NCBI GenBank assembly: GCA_003254905.1
Contig: QANU01013726.1
Coordinates: 301,422-365,421, forward strand
From: Nissolia schottii
Lineage: Eukaryota > Streptophyta > Magnoliopsida > Fabales > Fabaceae
Length of the DNA: 64,000 bases
Reading direction: 5' to 3'
Shown: positions 56,461 to 64,000 of the stretch, piece by piece
Position numbering within the stretch: the first letter of the stretch is position 1
Layout of the letters: each line of letters starts with the position of its first letter
Notes under the pieces: generated by a model
Told to the model about the DNA's origin: nothing
Databases searched by the model: none
The model's input: the letters and a program-made list of their open reading frames with translations, nothing else
Program-made: the position numbers and the translations under genes

Positions 56461-58052
56461 CGGACGAATGAAGAGGTTTACTCTTTAGTCTCGTCTATCA
56501 TCTATACAAGAATTTTCCTTGTAGGGGTCACAATGTCAGTTTTTATTTGTTATATATTGCAGTTGTTCCTAGTTCTTATAAACTTTGTGGCTTTGTGCAA
56601 GGTTATGCGTTTTCTTTTTCAATTTTTGTTTCTTGAAGAAAAAAATAATTAAGGATCTTCAGTAAAATTTATAATCCTTCAATCAAGCCTCTAGACCGGG
56701 GTTTCATTTCAGCCTTTAAATTTTTTTCCAAACTTCGCTCTACCATTTCAACTGTTATTATCCCAGCCAAACTATATGTTCAACTAAAATGTATGCATCT
56801 AACAATTTTATATGGGCAGACTTTATTGATTGCAACTGTGCAAGAATTTAATGCTTCTATTCTCTAAATAGATATTCTTCTATATATGTAGAAAACTTTC
56901 ATATTCTAGTCTACGGTTAAATAACATGTCAATGCCCTTGCCCATCATACAGTTCAGAATTTAATTCTCTTCACGGTATGCATTGGATGCAATTAACTTC
57001 AAATGTGAAAGCAAGCCTTGACTTAATTATTCAAACGCATTCTACGGATTATCTCATCCTCTTACTTTCAAGGGTAGATGTTTAGGTGCGGTACTGTACA
57101 TTTTCATCTTTAAATTACAATTTAGTATTAAATTAACTTAAAATATTATCATATAATCATAAAAATGTTTACTAATAAAACCTAATTCCTATTTTGTTAT
57201 ATAATTTTTTCAATTTTTATTTTTAAAAATTAAATTTTTAAATATGAACTAAAAAAATAGAAAGAATTATAAATAATCACGTAATTTAGGGATTCAATTT
57301 TTAAAAATAAAAATTGAATAAACTACGTAATCAAACACAAATTAATGCATTATTATAAATATTAGCATAATTATTTGTTAATTCTTAATTTAATATAATA
57401 TTAAATTATATTTTTTTAAGTGAAAATATAGGATGTCGACCGTAGGGGCACAAATTTTTTTTACCTTCTCCAACGAGACACTAATCACTTCAAATTAGCT
57501 AGGGCCTAGGAGCACCTCTACGACTTCAAAACTAAAGAAAGAATATATAAGACAGAATGCCTCTTTTACATTGTCGTTTAGTCTCAATAAGTTTACTCAG
57601 TTAATCAATTAAGATAATCAATTCATTTAATTAAAATTTTCATCGGCCATAACCAAATGAAATTCTTTTGCTTACTTTCTACAACGAAATTTTCCTCAGT
57701 AATGCTATTGATCAAATGCACTGTATTAATCAAAGGACGGATCACCCGGTAACCCCTCTTCACTTTCTCACTTTGTAATTGCTCTCACTTCCGGAGCATA
57801 TGAAAAGGGAATAGAGAAAGGAGAGATTGAAGGAATTAATCATGGGTGGTTTGGCCAATAATAGGCTTCGTATAGCAATCATGAAATAATGACCAAAAGA
57901 AGAAGAAAAAACAATTTTCTAATAAAAAAAATATAATCAGCAACAAAAATAACTATAGATTGAAAACGTCAACTAGGAATTCAATCACAATTCGTTTATT
58001 GAAACTAACCATATGTATTCACATGCACTTTCAGTTAGGCAAATAAAGTTAA
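56461..58052. other. Intergenic AT-rich DNA
   Basis: No gene is supported. Only short frames without family signatures occur. Confidence 0.5.
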
Positions 58053-58219
58053 GAGCATTGCTCTACTTAAACACCAAATTTTAGTGTAAATACAAAATCT
58101 TTCATTTTACACATTATGATATTTACACTCATCACATGATTTGTCTGTGAATTTTATGATGTGTGTGGTAATTAATACTTAGTGTCCACACCAAAATTAG
58201 AGTTTTAATAGCATTTTTG
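58053..58219. mobile_element. MITE with 9-bp target duplication
   Basis: AACACCAAATTTTAGTGT near the left is inverted against ACACCAAAATTAGAGTT near the right, with outer AGCATTG and AGCATTTTTG. TAAAGTTAA flanks both sides (58044-58052 and 58220-58228), consistent with a Mutator-type 9-bp duplication. Related to 26717-26835. Confidence 0.75.
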
Positions 58220-58265
58220 TAAAGTTAAACCAAACAATATTAAGTTTTCAGAAATTAATCTGGCC

Positions 58266-58522
58266 TATACGTGAACTTCTATCAAGGAATTGAGTGGTGT
58301 GTATTCAGCATGTCTTCAGGAAATCTAACCGAGCTGCTGATTGTCTTGTCTATTTGAGTCACAATCTGGATAATTTTGAGAACATCGATCTATTTTGATG
58401 TAGTTCCGGCGGCTACTTGCCAGCTTGTTTTGAATGATCTGATTTAGATCGCGTGGCCTCGTGGGGGCTAGTTTCTTGTTGTCTTTCTTTTGGGCTAGTC
58501 CCTTTGTCTAAAAAAAAAAAAA
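58266..58522 (+). mobile_element. 5'-truncated L1-type LINE, 3' end with poly-A
   Basis: The plus strand encodes the tail of the RNase H domain found at the C-terminus of plant LINE ORF2 (HVFRKSNRAADCLVYLSHNL), a stop, a 3' untranslated part (GTGGCCTCGTGGGGGCTAG) and a poly-A run. It is bounded by the 16-bp repeat AGAAATTAATCTGGCC (58250-58265 and 58523-58538). Truncation, poly-A tail and a long target duplication are the product of target-primed reverse transcription. One in-frame stop (RNW to RN-stop) precedes the motif. The perfect duplication implies a young insertion. Confidence 0.93.
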
Positions 58523-58538
58523 AGAAATTAATCTGGCC

Positions 58539-59041
58539 CTCTTCACATTTAATGAGATTACGTATGTGCATGAAACATATTCAAAGTTGGAGACTTGAAT
58601 TTCCACAAGTCTTGTTAAAGGTAGTTAAGATCTAGATTTAAATTTTACGATTTTAAAGATATTAACTAATTTCACTACTTTCAGTTAAATTAAATGATCT
58701 TATGATTTAAATCGTGTTACAACTTCATATTTTACATTTTTTATTTTATTTTGCTTATATAAGATTTTGATTTTAACAATGGTCACGTGTACTATTTCGT
58801 TGTAGTATTCCCCATACTTATATACAGCATTAAATCAAACAGTATGTGCCGGTCTATAAATGCAACTGGATTTTAGCAATCTCACACACACAAAAAAAAG
58901 GCACTGAGGACTCAAAAACAATGGCATTCATGAACACACGCACGCCACGCACAAAAGACAATATTGAATGGCTGATTTAACAACGGCGATTCATCATGAT
59001 GCCATTGCTGCGGTGGAAAAAGAAAAAAAGGGTATACGTAC
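58539..59041. other. Intergenic, between LINE and protease fragment
   Basis: No gene. The part below 59041 would be intron or downstream sequence of the protease fragment; no further exon is recognised. Confidence 0.5.
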
Positions 59042-59253
59042 CGCGTTGGCACGGCAAGGACCTTGCACTGCTGTGTAAGGATAAGCAGCTTGAGAAGCAA
59101 TTCCGTTGGCCATGACCCATTCGTATCCTCTCGTCACCCAACCTCCTCCCTGGCAACCTAAGTTATAAGCACAATCCAAAAGCTCTTGTTCGGATCGGAG
59201 AGGCTCACAAGCCTTCCAGTTTCTATCGCATTTATTTCTTCAATGGCACCGAT
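59042..59253 (-). pseudogene. Papain-family (C1A) cysteine protease exon fragment, P34-like
   Basis: The minus strand reads [18 protein letters not shown], then in another frame [18 protein letters not shown] and [20 protein letters not shown]. This is the C1A mature-domain segment just after the catalytic Cys, with the conserved LVSLSEQELxDC and GCxGG motifs; the wording around it is closest in my memory to the legume P34/Gly m Bd 30K branch. The frame change is explained by a tandem TCCGATCCGA (one 5-bp copy too many) at about 59189-59198. The exon ends at a good donor (GCG|GTACGT). No catalytic Cys, His or Asn exon is seen nearby, so this is a broken fragment. An undetermined base lies at 59255. 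Confidence 0.75.
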
Positions 59254-59655
59254 GNTCTAGACCAATTGTCTTCGGTCGAGATTTTTAATTGGCTATAACG
59301 AGTCCTATAATAAAAGTTAAGGTTATTTTCAAATATTCTTTTTAAAACCAATTTATAGATTTCAATTAAAGTCATATAAATTTTAAATAATACAATATAT
59401 CACCAGCTAGCACATAAAAATATCACTAATAATGTTTTTATAGGTTTTACTAAGAAAAAACTATATTAAACTTTTTTTTTTCTTATAAATTAATCCAAAC
59501 GAGTTTGTACATCAATTTGATTTTTTAGAGCCGTTAGTTTCATGCTTTCAAAGTTACAAGTACGGTTTCACCCAATTTTTATTAGAAAAAATGATGTTAT
59601 ATTGTCATAACAGATATTGGCTGACTCGCGGCCTTGATGGCATTGTTGAAAGGGT
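59254..59655. other. Intergenic AT-rich DNA
   Basis: No gene or recognised repeat; the left copy of the SINE target duplication lies at 59642-59655. Confidence 0.5.
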
Positions 59656-59840
59656 TTTACTAATGGGGGTTGGTCCAAGTGGTAAGCGGCTTGATATCGC
59701 TTAAGCAAGGTCTCAAGTTCGAGACCTTGTATACGCAGTTATCCCGATGGGAGACTCACCCGCCATAGCCAGGTGCACGACCCGGGTCGACCCGGATTAG
59801 TTAAGGCTAAGCCTTGGATACCGGGCAGACAACCTAAAAA
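59656..59840 (+). mobile_element. tRNA-derived SINE (Au-like) with 14-bp target duplication
   Basis: Holds the split RNA polymerase III promoter: TGGTCCAAGTGG (A box, 59671) and AGTTCGAGACC (B box, 59716-59726), about 45 bp apart. A non-tRNA body follows (ACCCGGGTCGACCCGG, GGATACCGGGCAGACAACC). ATTGTTGAAAGGGT flanks it on both sides (59642-59655 and 59841-59854). It is mobilised by LINE enzymes. An inverted, older relative lies at 17470-17570. Confidence 0.9.
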
Positions 59841-59854
59841 ATTGTTGAAAGGGT

Positions 59855-60411
59855 CTTGTCATAATTAATATGAGGTGATTAATTTATTTAATCCATATGG
59901 TGGAGTGCTCTGGACAGTATATCAAAATGTAAAACACTTGTAAGGGTAAGGGTGTCTATATATGTTGGAATCATTAGACCATAGAAGCAAAATTCTAGTG
60001 GTGATGTTGTTGTTGCTGATTATCAGTGTGAAATCAATTTGAAGATAAAATTATGGTGTTTTGGGTCTTTAATTATTTGTTGGTGATTATGTTTTATTGT
60101 TATTAGATAACTATATGCATGTATTAAACTCTGCCCAGTGCCTAGTGTTGCCTTAATTTACATGGTGGATATGCTCTTTTCTCCAATTGTTTGGAGTTTT
60201 TAATGTGGTTTTGGCCATTCTTGTCGAAGTGTTCATGTCCAATGGCTCTATCGTAGGGTGTGTTTGCTTTTCATATTGGGTTGAACATTTTCTCAATAAA
60301 ATTGTTCGTCATTAAGAAGATAGAGAGAGGAAAAAAAAATTACAAACATAATATGACTCATATTTTATATTTTTATAAGAGAATTAGTTGTTATTATCTA
60401 CTCATATTCCT
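59855..60411. other. Intergenic, upstream of kiwellin
   Basis: No gene is seen; the last part is the promoter region of the kiwellin gene. Confidence 0.5.
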
Positions 60412-60420
60412 CTATAAAAG
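60412..60420 (+). promoter_or_regulatory. TATA box of the kiwellin gene
   Basis: CTATAAAAG, a strong plant TATA box, lies 74 bp before the ATG at 60494 and gives an expected start near 60445. Confidence 0.75.
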
Positions 60421-60493
60421 CATCCATCTTCCAATGCTCAGAAACCACCCTAAACCAACAAAACCAAACTCGCTACAAATTATTCACTCCTCC

Positions 60494-61144
60494 ATGGCTC
60501 ACACCGCGCTTCTTCTAGCTTCCTTCTTCTTCCTCTTCAATTCCCTCATCGCTAACGCACTCTCCGGTTGCAACGGACCCTGCAAAAACCTCAACGACTG
60601 CTCCGGCCAGCTCATCTGCATCAACCGCAAGTGCAACGACGACCCCGACGTCGGCACCCACACCTGCTCATCCGGCTCCTCCCCAACGCCCCCATCCGGA
60701 GGCGGAGGAACCTGCAGCTCCTCCGGTACACTCCATTGCGGCTCAAACTCCTACCCTCAATACAGGTGCTCCCCGCCGGTCACCTCCTCCACGCCAGCCA
60801 AGCTCACACTCAACGACTTCAGCGAAGGTGGCGACGGAGGGGGCCCCTCCGAGTGCGACGGTAGGTACCACTCGAACTCGGAGCGCGTGGTTGCGCTTTC
60901 CACCGGTTGGTACAACAACGGGTCGAGGTGCGGGAACATGATCAGGATCACCGCCACCAAGACCGGGAGGACCACGACGGCGAAGGTGGTGGACGAGTGC
61001 GACTCCGTGAACGGTTGCGACAAGGAGCACGCGGGACAGCCGCCGTGCCGGAACAACATCGTGGATGGGTCCAGCGCTGTATGGAATGCGCTGGGGCTCA
61101 ACAAAGATGTTGGTATAGAGCAAGTCACTTGGTCCATGTCCTGA
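60494..61144 (+). CDS. Kiwellin (ripening-related, secreted double-psi beta-barrel protein)
   Basis: Single exon, 216 aa. Residues 1-23 (hydrophobic [18 protein letters not shown]) form a signal peptide, so the protein is secreted to the apoplast. The N-terminal Cys-rich kissper-like part ([20 protein letters not shown]) is followed by a Gly/Pro/Ser linker and the DPBB core ([28 protein letters not shown], then CGNMIRITA and [14 protein letters not shown]). Fourteen cysteines remain in the mature part, as usual for the family. Maize kiwellin KWL1 binds and inhibits a fungal secreted chorismate mutase; a defensive role here is inferred from the family. The chosen ATG follows a TATA box and begins the signal peptide; the frame is open further upstream (to 60260) but that is leader. 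GC-rich, intact. A copia fossil begins within about 50 bp of the stop. Confidence 0.93.
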   Translation: MAHTALLLASFFFLFNSLIANALSGCNGPCKNLNDCSGQLICINRKCNDDPDVGTHTCSSGSSPTPPSGGGGTCSSSGTLHCGSNSYPQYRCSPPVTSSTPAKLTLNDFSEGGDGGGPSECDGRYHSNSERVVALSTGWYNNGSRCGNMIRITATKTGRTTTAKVVDECDSVNGCDKEHAGQPPCRNNIVDGSSAVWNALGLNKDVGIEQVTWSMS

Positions 61145-61189
61145 TACATACACATATATAAAATAAATCTTGTGATAAAAAGTGTGAAA

Positions 61190-64000
61190 TTTGTATTGAA
61201 TCAAAATTAACCAAGAAATCATATCCATCACCATCAGTATTTGAACGCGAAATTGAAATATTTGGATTAATTCATACAGATCTAGGAGATCTAAAATATA
61301 TAGAGACTAGAGGGGGTAAAAGATATTATATAACTTTTATTGATGACTTGTTTAGAGACACTAGAGTTTATCTCATTAGGAACAAAGATGAATTAGCCTT
61401 TAACATGTTTCTAACTTATAAAGCCGAGGTTGAAAATCAATTAAATAGGAAAATCAAGAGAGTTAAATCTGATAGAGGAGGAGAGTATATTTTGTTCAAT
61501 AATTTCTGCGAAAAAGAAGGCATAATTCATGAAGTAACTCCTCCTTATTCCCTTGAATCAAATGGAGTAGCAGAACGAAAAAATAGAACCTTAAAAAATA
61601 TGATGAATTCTATGTTAATAAGCACTTCTGCACCTGATAATTTGTGGGAGGAGGCTATATTAACTGCATGATCACTTCAAAATAGGATTCCCCATAAGAA
61701 AACAGGAAAGTCACCCTATGAGCTTTGGAAAGGATATAAACCCAATCTGAAATGTTTGAAAGTGTGGGGGTGTCTAGCTAAAGTAATGTTTCCGGACCCT
61801 AAGAAAAGGAAAATAGGATCAAAAACTTTTGACTGTATGTTTATTGGTTATGCTGAACATAGTGCTGCATATAGGTTTCTTGTTTTGAAAAGTGATGTGC
61901 ATGATTGGAATACTATAGTTGAGACTAAGAATGCTGATTTTTTAGAGCATGTATTTCCTTTAAAGGCAAAACATGATTCTCATTCTGAACTAGTTAAGTT
62001 TAACGATTCTGATCATATATCCCTTGATGATATTGATGTTGATCATGTTAATTCTGATATGGATTGTAAAGAAGACAACATTGAAGATCTTAGGATAAGT
62101 AAGAGACAAGGAAAACCAAATCTTTTTGGAAATGACTTTTATGTTTATTTAACTGACAAAGACCCTTTAACCTTCTCAAAAGCCATTTCATCTTCTGATT
62201 CACACTTTTGGAAAGAAGCTATTAAAACTGAAATTGATTCTATTAGGAAAAATAACACATGGACTTTGGTTAATATACCTCTGGGAGCCAAACTAATTGG
62301 ATGCAAATGGATTTTCAAAATAAAATATCATCCTGATGGATCTATAGATAAATATAAAGCTAGATTGGTTGCGAAAGGTTTTACACAAAAAGAAAATATT
62401 GATTATTTTGATACCTTTGCTCCTGTTGCTAGAATATCCTCTATTCGTGTCTTAATTGCATTAGCTTCTGTTTATAAATTAGTAATTCATCAAATGGATG
62501 TTAAAACCGCATATCTAAATGGAGACTTAGAGTAAGAAATATACATGGCTCAACCCGATGGTTGTGTAGTTGAGGGTCAAGAAAATAAAGTATGCAAACT
62601 CCTCAAATCTCTATATGGTTTAAAATAGGCACCCAAAAAATGGCATTAAAATTTTGATCAGGTTTTAATCGCAATGGCTTTTATTCCTTTGATGTTGATA
62701 AATGCGTATATGCAGAATCCTTAGATGGAGAATGTGTTATTATTTCTTTATATGTAGATGACATGCTTATTTCTGGAACTTACACTAGGATAGTGATTGA
62801 AACTAAAAATTTTCTGTCATCTAAATTTGATATGAAAGATCTGGGAGAAGCAAGTGTAATATTGGGAGTTAAAATTATAAGGAAAGGCGATAGCATTATA
62901 CTATCACAAGAACACTATGTTGAGAAACTTCTTAGGAAGTTTGGTTACTACGACGTTAAACCGTTGAGTACTCCTTATGATTCTAACACTCAATTAAAGA
63001 AAAATAAAGGAGATCTTGTTTCTCAATCTGAATATGCTTAAATCATTGGGAGCTTGCTACATCTGATGAATTTTTCTCTACCAGATATAGCATGTGTTGT
63101 TAGCAGATTGAACAGGTATACTCACAGCCCCATTAATGATCACTGGGAAGCACTCGTAGGAGTGATGAAATATTTGAGATGTACCATGAATTATGGTATC
63201 AAATATAGTGGATTTCCCGCTGTACTTGAAGGATATAGTGATGCTAATTGGATCTCTGACTCAGACGAGATGAAATCCACTAGTGGTTACATATTCACAC
63301 TTGGTGGGGGTGCTGTAGCTTGGAAATCTGCCAAGCAATCTATTATTGCCAGATCAACTATGGAGTCAGAGTTTGTGGCTCTGGAGTTGGCTGGAAGTGA
63401 AGCTGATTCGTTGAGAAACTTCTTAGCAAATATTCCTTGGGGAATGAAATCCACTCCTTCAGTGTCCTTACACCGTGATAATCAATCCGCAATAGCTATT
63501 GCAGAGAACAAAGCTTATAATGGAAAGAGTCGACATGTTCAACTAAGACACAATGTGGTAAAGCAGCTGCTAAAAGATGGAATTATCTCCATTGACGATG
63601 TGAAGTCTGAGGTAAATTTGGCCGATCCTCTTACTAAACCCTTGGGTAGAAAATTGATCAATGATACATCGAGGGGAATGGGACTTGAGTCAATTTGTAA
63701 TCAGTGAATAATGGTAACATAACCTTCATGATTGGAGATCCCAAGAAGAAGGTTCATATGGGTAAAAACAAGTTATTCATATTGACCTGCCAGCACTAAT
63801 TAATCTATCTTGTAGACCATTCCTGGGATATAAGTGTTGTGCTGCATTTTGAGAGGATGAGTTTAAAAGCTCTTAATGATCTCCAAAGCCCTTACAGGTA
63901 GCACATGAAGTGCAACATGTACTTGATGGAATCACCTATATAAGTGTCAAGTGGGGCCGCTTGCATGAGATTTGGCTAATCTCTAGAGCACTCATGAACA
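61190..64000 (+). mobile_element. Broken Ty1/copia retrotransposon, truncated at the 5' side
   Basis: In order along the plus strand: integrase core (about 61230-61700), connection region, reverse transcriptase (about 62170-62900) and RNase H (about 63050-63707), the Ty1/copia order. About 290 bp of 3' non-coding sequence follow to the window edge. No 5' LTR, gag or protease is present in the window; a 3' LTR may lie beyond it. The coding region is interrupted in several places, so the copy is a fossil. Age cannot be estimated without both LTRs; the good similarity that remains suggests moderate age. It starts almost directly after the kiwellin stop codon. Confidence 0.88.

Noticed and set aside
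58453-58635. 60-codon frame through a poly-A run
   Set aside because: It is the 3' untranslated part of the truncated LINE read through its tail.
60568-61234. Arg/Pro-rich frames over the kiwellin gene
   Set aside because: Shadow frames caused by high GC content in the real gene.
1-64000. CRISPR array, bacterial operon, rRNA or tRNA genes
   Set aside because: No direct repeats with regular unique spacers, no ribosomal RNA motifs and no intact tRNA cloverleaf were found; tRNA-like boxes belong to SINEs.

Overview
This is plant nuclear DNA: AT-rich, intron-bearing and crowded with plant transposons. The repeat families, a P34-like cysteine-protease relic and the host genes point to a legume, most likely Glycine; that placement is from memory of families, not a search. 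Gene density is low. Four protein-coding genes and one microRNA gene can be supported; most of the rest is transposon-derived or unrecognised AT-rich DNA. A 174-base N gap (52162-52335) and single Ns at 20800, 54722 and 59255 show an assembled scaffold.

Layout. 1-5.7 kb: a decayed Mutator-like element (MULE) on the minus strand carrying a MuDR-type transposase and, downstream of it, a plant mobile domain (PMD) reading frame; a solo LTR (2888-4140) sits inside the transposase. 5.7-17.6 kb: intergenic DNA with an old direct duplication, a MITE with intact target duplication (9131-9490), a solo LTR (9622-11165), an inverted-repeat element (14495-16781) holding another solo LTR (15106-16608), and a SINE. 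18.0-19.6 kb: a MIR172 gene, with the hairpin at 19331-19486 and a Stowaway-like MITE inside its likely transcript. 20-29.5 kb: MITEs, a duplicated 200-bp block and a Pack-MULE-like element (25587-26601).

29.8-33.8 kb: a seven-exon minus-strand gene for a 733-aa LPA1/2-phosphoglycerate-kinase-like P-loop protein. 34-43 kb: intergenic, with a solo LTR (40277-41232) followed 17 bp later by a small CACTA element (41250-41983) that contains a piece related to the 9622-11165 LTR. 43-48 kb: a divergent, intronless class I TCP transcription factor (44047-44553) between two unrelated tandem arrays. 49.4-50.8 kb: a kinase-like gene on the minus strand lacking the catalytic residues of active kinases. 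51-60 kb: MITEs, a short solo LTR, a 5'-truncated LINE with a 16-bp target duplication, a frameshifted papain-family protease fragment and a tRNA-derived SINE with a 14-bp target duplication. 60.5-61.1 kb: a kiwellin gene, followed at once by a broken Ty1/copia fossil that runs off the window.

The genes do not form a pathway or cluster: development (miR172, TCP), phosphate/phytate metabolism (LPA1-like), signalling (pseudokinase) and apoplastic defence (kiwellin). I found no convincing undescribed multi-gene system. The most informative hidden items are the MIR172 hairpin, the nested and target-site-bounded transposon fossils, the Pack-MULE-like capture, and the two tandem arrays around the TCP gene.
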